This document shows, piece by piece, positions 32,697 through 40,497 of a stretch of 64,000 nt of DNA (positions within the stretch are counted from its first letter, which is position 1; each line of letters opens with the position of its first letter). The stretch spans positions 3,286,001 through 3,350,000 of the forward strand of contig NZ_VFMX01000001.1 in NCBI RefSeq assembly GCF_006715285.1, given 5' to 3'. The notes beneath the pieces are model-generated. The model saw only the letters and a list, made by a program, of their open reading frames with translations. It was not told where the DNA came from and did no database searches. This DNA is from Arthrobacter sp. SLBN-83. Lineage in GTDB: Bacteria; Actinomycetota; Actinomycetes; Actinomycetales; Micrococcaceae. The position numbers and the translations under genes are program-made.

Positions 32697-33068
32697 ATGA
32701 CTGACGACAAGACCCCCCAGGCCACGCGCGAGGGCTCCCTGCCGAAGTTCTCCGTGAACGTCGCCCCGACCCAGAAGATTACCGCCGCCGACCTGGGCAC
32801 CCTGCTCGAGCGCTTCCGCGCCGGGGATGCCGAGCCCCTGATCTTCGGTGACGGGAACGTCCCCGAGGCCGCCGTAATCCCGTTCGCCGACTTCGTCGAC
32901 CTGCTCCGGCGGGTCCATGCCGACGAGACTGCCTTCCAGGCCGAGCTCTCCCGCCGCATCCGTGCCTCCGACGCCTCCGAGGAGCCCGGCCTGACCCTCG
33001 ATGAGCTCGGCGATGAGCTGGGCGAGCCTGCCCGGTCAATGATCCGCAAGGTGCTCGACGATGACTGA
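32697..33068 (+). CDS. Phd/YefM-like antitoxin
   Basis: The 123-residue protein has a Phd-type core: APTQKITAADLGTLLERFRA, then EPLIFGDGNVPEAAVIPFAD followed by FVDLLRRV, matching the repair-of-autonomy strand and helix of Phd/YefM DNA-binding domains. An acidic C-terminal tail (LTLDELGDELGEPARSMIRK) would wrap the toxin. There is no Shine-Dalgarno sequence, consistent with a leaderless transcript. The stop overlaps the toxin start by 8 nt. Confidence 0.72.
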   Translation: MTDDKTPQATREGSLPKFSVNVAPTQKITAADLGTLLERFRAGDAEPLIFGDGNVPEAAVIPFADFVDLLRRVHADETAFQAELSRRIRASDASEEPGLTLDELGDELGEPARSMIRKVLDDD

Positions 33069-33567
33069 GGGGCTGCGGATCAAGGTCCATCTCAGCCCCG
33101 GGGCCCGCCAGGACATCGAACGGCTCAACCAGCGCGCCCTGAAGAATCCGCACAGCCGGGACGAGGCGCTCCTTGAGGCCACCATCGTCATGCTCCACCG
33201 GCTCAACGGCCGCCGCCACCCGACTAAGCCGCTGGACTACGACTCCCGCTTTGCCGACCTCTCCGACTGCGACACAACCTACGTCGGTGCGGACCCCCAT
33301 GAGAAGCCGCCGCTGCGCATCGTCTCACGCGACGTCAGGCCCGAGCCGCCCGGCGGCATCACCCGGCGCGAGATCGTCGCCATCGGCGCACGCCGCGACA
33401 GCGAGGTCTACCGGACAGCCGGCCAGCGCCTCGGGCGGCCCGTCGGGGTCACCCTCGACCAGCTCGCCGCCCAGCGCCGCGCATCCGCGGCGAAGAATCA
33501 TGCCCCGCAGGCGGGCAGGGGGCTCGACACACCCGCACCAGTCGGTGCAGACCTCGAGTTCGACTGA
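33061..33567 (+). CDS. RelE/ParE-like toxin
   Basis: The 168-residue protein starts with KVHLSPGARQDIERLNQRAL, the N-terminal helix-strand of RelE/ParE folds. It continues with RFADLSDCDTTYVGAD, PPLRIVSRDV and REIVAIGARRDSEVYRTAGQ, matching the beta-sheet core with the terminal basic residues used in RelE toxins. A ~60-residue C-terminal tail is extra. RelE members cut mRNA on the ribosome; ParE members poison gyrase. Which one applies is undecided. It is coupled to the antitoxin and stabilises the element by addiction. Confidence 0.72.
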   Translation: MTEGLRIKVHLSPGARQDIERLNQRALKNPHSRDEALLEATIVMLHRLNGRRHPTKPLDYDSRFADLSDCDTTYVGADPHEKPPLRIVSRDVRPEPPGGITRREIVAIGARRDSEVYRTAGQRLGRPVGVTLDQLAAQRRASAAKNHAPQAGRGLDTPAPVGADLEFD

Positions 33568-33584
33568 CCATTGGGCCTCGTTTC

Positions 33585-33613
33585 TGTTCGTCATTCAGCC
33601 TTTCTCATAGAAT
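33585..33613 (+). promoter_or_regulatory. AT-rich promoter for the small membrane gene pair
   Basis: TGTTCG-N17-TAGAAT. The identical CATAGAAT/GATAGAAT core appears at 17998. TGACCATT (33565) overlaps the toxin stop. Confidence 0.45.
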
Positions 33614-33651
33614 GGACATGAATGATGATTCGATGGAGACGGGATGAAGTG

Positions 33652-33963
33652 ATGCACGACTACGACACGGACCACCAGACCTGGGATCCGGCAGTCGCGG
33701 AACCACGCCGGGGGATGAGCCCGCGGGCGCAGCTGACAATCCGCCGGAGCCTTGCCCTGGCGATCGCCCTGGGAATGGCCTACGGCATCTTCCATGTGGT
33801 CTTCCGCACCGATGTTCTTGCGCCGGTGCTCGCGTACGCCGAACCCGTCAAAGAGGGGATCACATGGGTGATCGAGGATCCGAAGCGGGCCTGGCTGGCC
33901 TTCGCCGTGCTCGTCATCCCGCACATCGGGCTCTACTACCTGCTGTTCGAGGACCGGAAATGA
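33652..33963 (+). CDS. Small two-TM membrane protein (103 aa)
   Basis: Several starts are possible from ATG 33622 on; I choose ATG 33652 (MHDYDTDHQ) because GGAGACGGG is at proper distance. Two hydrophobic helices are present (LALAIALGMAYGIFHVVF and AWLAFAVLVIPHIGLYYLLF), joined by an acidic loop. It overlaps the next gene by ATGA. It could be a holin-like or transfer-channel subunit, but the sequence does not decide. Confidence 0.6.
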   Translation: MHDYDTDHQTWDPAVAEPRRGMSPRAQLTIRRSLALAIALGMAYGIFHVVFRTDVLAPVLAYAEPVKEGITWVIEDPKRAWLAFAVLVIPHIGLYYLLFEDRK

Positions 33964-34217
33964 GGGGACTGGCCATGCTCAGGAACACCAGAACGATCGT
34001 GGGGCTGTGCGCGCTCAGCGGAGTCTCGGTCACCGCCGTCATCGGCTGGGCTACCGGCTTCTTCGCCTGGGCCGTGGGCTCCGTCCGTAGCCTGTGGGAT
34101 GGCTTCATCGCCTTCCTCAACTCGCCGTTCAGCTGGGAGCACCTCGCCGCCGGCGCGGGCGTGCTGCTCATCCCGATCATCATCATTGTCGTGATCTTCG
34201 CCATCGCGGATAACTGA
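33960..34217 (+). CDS. Small two-TM membrane protein (85 aa)
   Basis: The start overlaps the previous stop. An alternative start is ATG 33975. Two transmembrane helices are clear: TIVGLCALSGVSVTAVIGWA, and GVLLIPIIIIVVIFAIA at the extreme C terminus. Together with its partner it may form a membrane pore or an anchor. The pair closes the plus-strand block. Confidence 0.6.
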   Translation: MRGLAMLRNTRTIVGLCALSGVSVTAVIGWATGFFAWAVGSVRSLWDGFIAFLNSPFSWEHLAAGAGVLLIPIIIIVVIFAIADN

Positions 34218-34237
34218 GTCGCGCGGCATCTTTTGCA

Positions 34238-34276
34238 GTACCCGCTCCGGCCGCCGATTCTTGCTTCAGCGGGTAC
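34238..34276. terminator. Hairpin between convergent genes
   Basis: GTACCCGCT (34238) pairs with AGCGGGTAC (34268-34276), with a 21-nt loop. Confidence 0.5.
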
Positions 34277-34287
34277 AAATTGGCTGC

Positions 34288-35067
34288 TTAGGCCCGCGAC
34301 AGCTCGGAATGCCGCTCGAGGCTGTACCGGATCAAATCCATAGCCGGGGTAAGGGCCCAGACAAGCAGCCTCATGGTCGGCCGGTTTTCCTTGGCGATGA
34401 CATCATCCGGCAGAGAAGTTGACTGCGCCGGCTTCAGCACGGCATCCGCGGCCCAGCGCCTGCCGTGGGCAAAACCCGAGCACAGCTGCCATACGGACAA
34501 GGCGGACGTCCTGGGCACCAGGTCGCGGACCTGCGTGAGTATGTGCGTGCTGCTGGGGAGAATCAACTTTCCAGCGGCCCCGGAGGCATCGAGAATAGCC
34601 TGCAGTTGCGCCTTGTCGCTGTCGAAGTCCGGAAGCGTTCCCTGAAGATTCGGATGGCGACGTGCCAGTTCGCTGTACGCAGTCTCGCGGTCTTTGGCTA
34701 CCTTCAGCGACAGAGACAGCGAACGAACTATCCTGGTCGCCTGTTCTTCTGGCGCTGAAATCCAGGCGGCCTGTGCGGCGCACTCAATGGCTGCCCTGAC
34801 CAGCGAGAACGGGGCAAGAGTATGTGATGCTCCGGCACCAAGCATGATGCTGTCCAGCGCGTGCAAATGATCGATCGCGCTGACTACCGCATTGGCGATG
34901 TTGTGCGACGCCTGGTGGGGTTTGATGAGCCCATCGTCCTGCGCCAGACGGCTTCCGGCTTCCGGGATCCATGCCTCGTGGGAATCCCGGAAGCCCAGCC
35001 AGGTCCTCAGCTCCTGAAAATACGAGTCGGCAATCTCGAACTCTTCAGGTTCATCTTCTCGTCGCAT
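34288..35067 (-). CDS. Hypothetical protein (259 aa)
   Basis: I choose ATG 35067 (MRREDEPEEFEIADSYF) with GGAG upstream; GTG 35082 is an alternative. It is almost entirely helical, with ASHTLAPFSLVRAAIECAAQ, a pattern seen in helical HEPN-like or DUF families in actinomycetes, and a Ser/His segment (VWQLCSGFAHGRRWAADAVL). A HEPN-type RxxxxH motif is not clear. Codon use is less GC-extreme than in the conjugation genes, suggesting cargo of other origin. Confidence 0.55.
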   Translation of the reverse strand: MRREDEPEEFEIADSYFQELRTWLGFRDSHEAWIPEAGSRLAQDDGLIKPHQASHNIANAVVSAIDHLHALDSIMLGAGASHTLAPFSLVRAAIECAAQAAWISAPEEQATRIVRSLSLSLKVAKDRETAYSELARRHPNLQGTLPDFDSDKAQLQAILDASGAAGKLILPSSTHILTQVRDLVPRTSALSVWQLCSGFAHGRRWAADAVLKPAQSTSLPDDVIAKENRPTMRLLVWALTPAMDLIRYSLERHSELSRA

Positions 35068-35095
35068 GACTCCATTCTTCACATGGCTACATTCT

Positions 35096-36157
35096 TTATC
35101 GCCAGGCACGCTGGAAGCCTTCCGGGAGGGATACTTCCGTCGGCGACAACTCAGGCCTGACCCGCATGAGGCGGACTGAATGCCGGAATGCCTGACCCGA
35201 CCAGGCTATGTCGGCCGAGACTTCAACCACCAACGGCTCCACCAAAGTCAAGCGAGTGGTGCCGCCCTCCTTGGTGAAGCGGTCCAGCACCCGTTCGCTG
35301 ATTTCCTCCGGCCATGGATGCCTTCCCCGGGGAGGACGAAGATATGTGGCCAGATCCCTTCCCGCACGAGCCGTCAAGGACGTGGACCGGCCGACAATCC
35401 GCAGCCGTCCGTGTACCGGCAAACCCACCACCGCTGCCCGCGGGTGCGCCATGGGACCTATGACCGCCGCAAGAACCACATCAAGGGCGCTTCTGCTCTT
35501 GACCTTCAGCCAGATTCGCCGGGGCTCGTACGTCTGCCCTTCACCCTTGATCACAATTCCTTCCACGCCCGTGGCGGTCATGTCACTGAACCACGTGGCC
35601 GCCAGGGCCTGGTCGCTGGTCACCGGTGACAGATGCAGTGGCGGAACCCACCCGCGCGCCAGCTCCTCGAGCAGAGCCCGGCGGTCCCGGAATTGAAGCC
35701 CGCGGGTATCCTGCCCCGCCACTGCCAGGACGTCGAAGGCGATCAGCGAGGCAGGGCTTTTCATCACGAGCTCCGCAAGAGCCGCCTTTGAGCTCACCAG
35801 GCGCATCTGCAGCGCATCGAAATCCAGCCGCCCTTCGGACCACACCACAACTTCGCCATCGACAACACAGCCCGGAGGGATCTGCTCACGCACGGAAGCC
35901 AACACGTCCGGAAAGTACCTGCTCAGATCCTTGCCCTGTCTGCTGTAGAGCCACGCCCCATCCGAACCGACCAGGCACACTGCCCGGAAACCGTCGAACT
36001 TCATCTCAAAGACTGAGCCGCCGGACAGTGCGTCACCGCGTGGTATCGACTCCACGGCCTTGGCCAAAGCAAGGGCAACAGGAGGATGCAGGGCGGCCGG
36101 CAAACCTTCGAACATCGTGGGCACAGCGTAAGCCCAGCGAAGCAGGGGTGGAAACAA
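35096..36157 (-). CDS. ATP-dependent DNA ligase (LigD/LigC-type catalytic core)
   Basis: The adenylation lysine lies in EMKFDGFRA. Other nucleotidyltransferase motifs are SRQGKDLSRYFPD (motif Ia region), CVVDGEVVVW (motif III), GVEGIVIKG (motif IV) and IWLKVKSR (motif V). An OB-fold domain follows (PVHGRLRIVGRSTSL). No polymerase or phosphoesterase domain is fused. I use TTG 36157 because GGGAGG is well spaced before it; ATG 36115 lacks a site. This class seals double-strand breaks with Ku in actinomycetes. It may help circularise or repair the element. Confidence 0.85.
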   Translation of the reverse strand: MFPPLLRWAYAVPTMFEGLPAALHPPVALALAKAVESIPRGDALSGGSVFEMKFDGFRAVCLVGSDGAWLYSRQGKDLSRYFPDVLASVREQIPPGCVVDGEVVVWSEGRLDFDALQMRLVSSKAALAELVMKSPASLIAFDVLAVAGQDTRGLQFRDRRALLEELARGWVPPLHLSPVTSDQALAATWFSDMTATGVEGIVIKGEGQTYEPRRIWLKVKSRSALDVVLAAVIGPMAHPRAAVVGLPVHGRLRIVGRSTSLTARAGRDLATYLRPPRGRHPWPEEISERVLDRFTKEGGTTRLTLVEPLVVEVSADIAWSGQAFRHSVRLMRVRPELSPTEVSLPEGFQRAWR

Positions 36158-36268
36158 GGCTTCCTCCCGGCTGGATACAGCACCAAGCACCGGGAAGCGT
36201 CACAGCAAAGCTGTGACCGGGTCCTTCTTCGATCAGGGAAACCAACCACATTCGAAACAGGAGTCGTC

Positions 36269-36718
36269 ATGTCCACTGAAGCTGTTACAAACCCCGCTGG
36301 GTCTGCCGGGACTGCCGGTGGCCGGCGCTACAAGGAACCCACCTCACAGCAGATTGAAGATGCCGCGGCCCTGATGTTCCTGGCGGCGACAAGGAAAGCT
36401 CTGCGGGACCAGCAGCACATCTGGGATGTCGAACTGGAGTTGGAACTCACCTACACCGTGCACAACCAGCGCAGGTACTGCGTGCACGCCAGCACCCGTA
36501 CAGGTGAAAGCCTCACGGGCCCACACGGTGTTCTCGTGCATCCGGCCAACGGAACTGCGGAAACGGCTGCCTGGAGCATTGCCGCCGAGGTTCGCAATGC
36601 AACGGCAAAACGTCGGCAAAGGCGGCCATCAAGATTGCGTGACTACTGGCCATTACCGGGGCGGGGCTTCCGAGGACCTTCCTGGCGTGGCTTGTGTTTT
36701 GTCTTTGCCGATCTTTAG
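36269..36718 (+). CDS. Hypothetical protein (149 aa)
   Basis: CAGGAG precedes ATG 36269. The readable domain covers residues 20-115: TSQQIEDAAALMFLAATRKA, then WDVELELELTYTVHNQRR and a TGPHGVLVHPANGTAETAAW segment. The last ~35 residues (RQRRPSRLRDYWPLPGRGFR) look like read-through into non-coding sequence and overlap the converging gene by 66 nt, so the original stop may have been lost. No family is recognisable. Confidence 0.5.
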   Translation: MSTEAVTNPAGSAGTAGGRRYKEPTSQQIEDAAALMFLAATRKALRDQQHIWDVELELELTYTVHNQRRYCVHASTRTGESLTGPHGVLVHPANGTAETAAWSIAAEVRNATAKRRQRRPSRLRDYWPLPGRGFRGPSWRGLCFVFADL

Positions 36719-37711
36719 CCAGAACCAACCGACATACCAAAGAATCGCCACCAGTCCGATGACAAAGCTGCCAAGCAGCAGAATCTTGGACACGACGTCC
36801 AGGCCCTTGGGCTCAAAGGCCATCATGATCAACGGTACGAGGATTCCCAGCGAGAGGAGGCCCAGCATCCACATGGCCGCAGCCACACCCACAGGCTTGC
36901 CGACGCGGGCCAGCTCTTCATCCAAGCGGTCCCGCTCGGCCACAGCCGCCCGGAGTTGCGTCCGCAGATCTGCCTCAGCCTTGATTTCCTCGTCCTGCCG
37001 TCGCAGGCTTGCCGCGTGTGCCGCATCTGAAATGATCCCCGGTCGAAGTACCGAAGATAAATCCGCATAGCTGCTCGGTCCAAACATCGCCAGACCCGCC
37101 GGAGAGGGAAGGCTGCGTCGCCGATGCTTGAAGGCCTGTTCGTAAATATCCTGATCGGCGTCAGCAATCACCAGACCCCGCTCGACAAGAGCTTCAAGCT
37201 CCAACGCCTTGGTGTCACCCTTCCTGAGCTTCCCGTTGATAGCCTTCACCGCGTCCTGCACGCGTTGCCGAAGCGAAAGCGCATACGGTTTGAGCTCATC
37301 CACTGCCGTTCCCCCTAGCAAGCGGCCTTGGATCAAGGAGTCGAGATCCAAAGCCGGATCTTCGAGTATTTTCTCCACTGCTTCTTCGTAGAGATAGCTC
37401 TTTGCCCTGTTCAATCGCGTCTGATGGGCCTGGTCCAGGTCCGACTCAATGTGCTGAATACGGCCGGTGGCTGCTTCCACTAACCTCCTGATACCCTCGC
37501 GTTCGCTGGAGATCGCGACAAGCCGGCTGACCAGGAAACCACCAATGATGGCGACCAGAACGGCCGACGCCTGGCTGAGGGCGGACAACAAAGTGCTCGG
37601 GTCCCAGTCCTTTTCCGCCGACCTGACAATCACACTGAATGGATCGCATTGCACCACTGACTGGAGCAATGGCACATGGGAGGTACAGGTGAGGAATTCA
37701 GACGAGATCAC
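36653..37711 (-). CDS. Membrane protein with central coiled coil (352 aa)
   Basis: The start is uncertain: GTG 37711 (VISSEFLTC) is a reasonable choice, but none of the candidates has a good ribosome binding site. One N-terminal transmembrane helix (ASAVLVAIIGGFLVSRLVAI) is followed by ~230 residues of charged helix (AATGRIQHIESDLDQAHQTR, LRTQLRAAVAERDRLDEELA). Two C-terminal helices follow (AAMWMLGLLSLGILVPLIMM, LLGSFVIGLVAILWYVGWFW). The function is unknown; codon use resembles the neighbouring cargo genes. Confidence 0.55.
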   Translation of the reverse strand: MISSEFLTCTSHVPLLQSVVQCDPFSVIVRSAEKDWDPSTLLSALSQASAVLVAIIGGFLVSRLVAISSEREGIRRLVEAATGRIQHIESDLDQAHQTRLNRAKSYLYEEAVEKILEDPALDLDSLIQGRLLGGTAVDELKPYALSLRQRVQDAVKAINGKLRKGDTKALELEALVERGLVIADADQDIYEQAFKHRRRSLPSPAGLAMFGPSSYADLSSVLRPGIISDAAHAASLRRQDEEIKAEADLRTQLRAAVAERDRLDEELARVGKPVGVAAAMWMLGLLSLGILVPLIMMAFEPKGLDVVSKILLLGSFVIGLVAILWYVGWFWLKIGKDKTQATPGRSSEAPPR

Positions 37712-37786
37712 CGAGCGATCATAAGCGACCCCTGACGATGCGCCGTGCACAGGGACCGGTCTTGGCACCTGCAGCCCCTTACGGAC

Positions 37787-37835
37787 AGAAGAACCCCGGT
37801 GATGCTTCCGCATCGCCGGGGTTCTTCTTTTTTTC
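37787..37835. terminator. Rho-independent hairpin with T tract on the plus strand
   Basis: A 19-bp stem with one wobble (37787-37805 with 37810-37828, TTCC loop) is followed by seven T on the plus strand. On the minus strand it lies 20 nt after the HU stop and also ends in TTCTTCT, so it can serve HU. Confidence 0.75.
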
Positions 37836-37855
37836 TGTCAGCAGCTGCCCGTCGT

Positions 37856-38227
37856 CTATCCCGCCACCCGGGCAAGGACCTCCTCAGCCTCGTCAAATTC
37901 ATCGATCAGCCTCAAGGTCTCCTGGCCGCCCAGGTCAGTGTCCGGATCGAGCCGTCGATTGATGCTGCGTGACGCTGAGAACTTCAGCACCGAGTAGTCA
38001 TCCACGTCCTTCTTGCCGAACCGGACCTTGTGGCCTTTGTGCGTCTGCCGGGCGAAGCGGCCAAAGCCGGTGAGCACGACGGTGTCTCCACGGCGCACGG
38101 CGTCGGTGAGCTCCGCGATGAGCGACTCGTACACCTCACTCACCACCCTTATCGGCTGTCCGCTGCGGCCGGCCACCTTCGAGATGAATCCACGCTTGCT
38201 GATCCGCGGATGAACCGTCGTCTTCAT
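37856..38227 (-). CDS. HU/IHF-family DNA-binding protein
   Basis: The 123-residue protein has the HU fold: FISKVAGRSGQPIRVVSEVY and DAVRRGDTVVLTGFGRFARQ, followed by the DNA-contacting arm and signature KVRFGKKDVDDYSVLKFSAS with R-x3-NRRL. The N-terminal tail and an acidic C-terminal tail (LRLIDEFDEAEEVLARVAG) are additions to the ~90-residue standard; the acidic tail differs from the basic tails of chromosomal actinomycete HupB. I use ATG 38227; GTG 38233 is possible. HU-like proteins compact plasmid or phage DNA and aid replication. Confidence 0.85.
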   Translation of the reverse strand: MKTTVHPRISKRGFISKVAGRSGQPIRVVSEVYESLIAELTDAVRRGDTVVLTGFGRFARQTHKGHKVRFGKKDVDDYSVLKFSASRSINRRLDPDTDLGGQETLRLIDEFDEAEEVLARVAG

Positions 38228-38287
38228 GCCCACACCTTTGTCCTATCATCCCTCGTCGTCCGCTTCCTGCTTGAAAACCAGTTTATC

Positions 38288-38324
38288 CGACAGGCCTGTC
38301 GAAAAGCGATCCACAGACCTGTCG
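38288..38324 (-). promoter_or_regulatory. Palindromic operator upstream of HU gene
   Basis: CGACAGGCCTGTCG (38288-38301) is a perfect 14-bp palindrome. A second half-site CCTGTCG lies at 38318. The region between HU and the 121-aa gene is AT-richer than its surroundings and should hold the HU promoter. The cognate regulator is unknown. Confidence 0.5.
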
Positions 38325-38336
38325 GTATTCATTCAA

Positions 38337-38702
38337 CTAAAGCTCGAAATCCGGATCAATGGACTGGCGGTCGTCCTTGTACTCGTAGTCAACTGACTCA
38401 ATAATCGACCGAGTCTTCGGATCGCGCCGTGTGCTGACGATCTTGTCGTGGGACTCGTCGAACCGCTGCTGGTCGGCGATCCGGTGGGCCGCGTTGAGCT
38501 TGGCGTTGATGTTCTTGTCGCCGAACTCCATCATCGAGCTCACGGAGGACTTCGCACCCTGCTTGGTTACGTTGACGTTCTTCTTGTTCTGCGCACGCTG
38601 CTGCTCCCAGCGACCGCGGTCCTCGGACGTGACGTACCCGAACATCTGGGCGAGCCGGGAACCGTACCGCTCCTGCTGCTCTACCTGCTGGTCGTCGCTC
38701 AT
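38337..38702 (-). CDS. Hypothetical protein (121 aa) of the RNA polymerase operon
   Basis: GAAGGAGACAGG precedes the ATG. The protein is charged and probably largely disordered or helical (EQQERYGSRLAQMFGYVTSE, GRWEQQRAQNKKNVNVTKQG) and ends in acidic DYEYKDDRQSIDPDFEL. It is encoded 30 nt after the 587-aa protein in the same orientation. It could be a polymerase accessory factor or a packaging/transfer protein; no sequence feature decides. Confidence 0.6.
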   Translation of the reverse strand: MSDDQQVEQQERYGSRLAQMFGYVTSEDRGRWEQQRAQNKKNVNVTKQGAKSSVSSMMEFGDKNINAKLNAAHRIADQQRFDESHDKIVSTRRDPKTRSIIESVDYEYKDDRQSIDPDFEL

Positions 38703-38732
38703 GGTCCTGTCTCCTTCTCGTTCGTTTCCGGA

Positions 38733-40496
38733 CTATGCCGGCTGGTAGTCCTCGGCTCCGCGGTCGCGGCTCCACTGGCCCTCCGGCCCCGGCCGGGCCG
38801 AGGGGCCGGGCCCCTGTCGGAAGGGCTGGGGCCGCGTGCGCTGCGCCGCCAGGAAAGTAGCGGGATCGTCGACCGCGGCCCGCATCGTGTCCTGCCAGTC
38901 CTCGCCGAGGGCCAGCTTGAGCTCGTGCTCAAAATCCGGGTCCTCCTTGTTCAGCTCCTCGATGGCGTCCACGTAGGCGTTCGAGTAGACACGCTGCTGC
39001 TCCTCGTCCGAGAGACCATCGATCTCCATGCTTGCGAGCATGCTCTCGGACTGGTCGAGGCGCTGCTGGAGGTCCTCGGGCAGCCCGCGGGTGTCCAGGC
39101 CCTGCTTCTTGGCCGCGAAACCGATCATGTAGCCCATGACACTGCCGCCGAGGGCCTGTCCGTCGCCACGCTGGACGCCGTCCAGCATCGCCGCCTTCAT
39201 GGTTTCCGCCAGCTGCACCTGGTGCTCGTCCGGCTCCATCGGCAGGCGCAGCGTGAACATGCCCTCGTCGGGGATCCGCCGGCCCAGGTGGTCGTCGAAC
39301 TCCCCGGTCCAGACCTCGCGTACCCTGTCGGTGCCCGCGAGGCGGGCCTCGTGCGGCGGGGCCTTGACGATGCGGCCGTGCGCGACGCCGTTGAACATCA
39401 GGCGCAGCTCCGGCTCGGACTCCATCCGCTCGCCGATGATCGTCCGGGCGCGCTTGACCACCTCGGCACGGTCGAGCCCGTCGTCCTCCATCTGCTGGCG
39501 CAGGCGCTTGCGCAGGGCCTTGTAGCTGGCGTTGATCTGCTTCGCGTCCTGCTCGGGGTCACGCATCTTCCAGAAGGCGTTCTCCATGAGTGCGACCTCG
39601 GTCATGGCCGCCGACTCGGGAGTAAACAACTCACGGTTGCCCCGCTCGCGGCGCTCCAGGTCCTCCAGGCGGGTACGCCAGCGCCGGGAAAGGAAGTCGT
39701 CCCTGCTGGTGCCCCACCGCCCGCCCGACTTCCCGGACTGCTTCCCGCCGTCGTCGCCGTCGTCGCCGGAGGCCTCCTGCGCCTCCGGCGCGCCCCCGAA
39801 CAGATCTCCGACCAGGGCCGCCTGGCGCTCGGCCCTCTCGCCGATGTGCCGGGTCTTCGCGTCGATCCGGTCCTGGACCTTGTCCTTGAACGGCTGCAGG
39901 TAGGAGTCCATCTCCTTCCTGAAGTCAGGAGCGAGCATCCGCATTGCCATCATCATGCCGGCGGCCTGGATGACCGAGTTCGGGTTCACGCCGCGGGTGA
40001 GCGGACGCAGGCAGCCCTGCATCATCATCTGCATGTAGACCGCGTGCATCGCGTCGAACTCCTTCGTGCGCTCCCCGTCGTTGAAGCCGGGCACGAGCAG
40101 CTTCGAATCGCGCAGCGTCTGCATGTACGCCTCGCCCGCCAGCCGCGTCTCCGCCCGGAGCTTCAGCAGCCGCTCCCGGTCGTCGAGGCCGTCATCGTCG
40201 GCCGCAGCGCGCTCCTGGTCGCGTGCACGCTGGCGCTCCCGCTCCTCGGTCCGCTCCCGCGTCGTGGCCCCGAAGAAGCCGCGGGCACGGTCGCGCAGCC
40301 GCTCGCGCTGCCCGCGTGAGGTGTCGTGTCCGGCCTGCGTGTCCGGCTCGTCGACAATCTCCGCGTCGATGATGTCCTCCTCCCCGGCGTCCATCCCGTA
40401 CACAGGATGGACGTGGCCCAAGGGGTCGACAGGCAGTGCCTTGCGCCCCCGGCCCCTGCCGCCCGGACCCATTTCCTGCTCCGTGTCCTGTGTCAT
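38733..40496 (-). CDS. 587-aa protein translationally linked to the RNA polymerase
   Basis: ATG 40496 lies 1 nt beyond the polymerase stop codon, and its ribosome binding site (GGGAGG) is inside the polymerase gene. Ratios should therefore be coupled. The N terminus is disordered, then a charged coiled coil (RERLRDRARGFFGATTRERT), then a helical core with a Met-rich stretch (VIQAAGMMMAMRMLAPDFRK). The second half mixes helices with a small strand-rich module (DRVREVWTGEFDDHLGRRI). The tail ends RGAEDYQPA. I find no sigma-factor or zinc motif. The tight coupling makes a polymerase subunit or loading factor the leading guess. Confidence 0.7.
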   Translation of the reverse strand: MTQDTEQEMGPGGRGRGRKALPVDPLGHVHPVYGMDAGEEDIIDAEIVDEPDTQAGHDTSRGQRERLRDRARGFFGATTRERTEERERQRARDQERAAADDDGLDDRERLLKLRAETRLAGEAYMQTLRDSKLLVPGFNDGERTKEFDAMHAVYMQMMMQGCLRPLTRGVNPNSVIQAAGMMMAMRMLAPDFRKEMDSYLQPFKDKVQDRIDAKTRHIGERAERQAALVGDLFGGAPEAQEASGDDGDDGGKQSGKSGGRWGTSRDDFLSRRWRTRLEDLERRERGNRELFTPESAAMTEVALMENAFWKMRDPEQDAKQINASYKALRKRLRQQMEDDGLDRAEVVKRARTIIGERMESEPELRLMFNGVAHGRIVKAPPHEARLAGTDRVREVWTGEFDDHLGRRIPDEGMFTLRLPMEPDEHQVQLAETMKAAMLDGVQRGDGQALGGSVMGYMIGFAAKKQGLDTRGLPEDLQQRLDQSESMLASMEIDGLSDEEQQRVYSNAYVDAIEELNKEDPDFEHELKLALGEDWQDTMRAAVDDPATFLAAQRTRPQPFRQGPGPSARPGPEGQWSRDRGAEDYQPA

Positions 40497-40497
40497 G

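Noticed and set aside
35626..36216. Plus-strand frame opposite the DNA ligase
   Set aside because: Pro/Arg-rich shadow without motifs; the ligase on the minus strand has all nucleotidyltransferase motifs.
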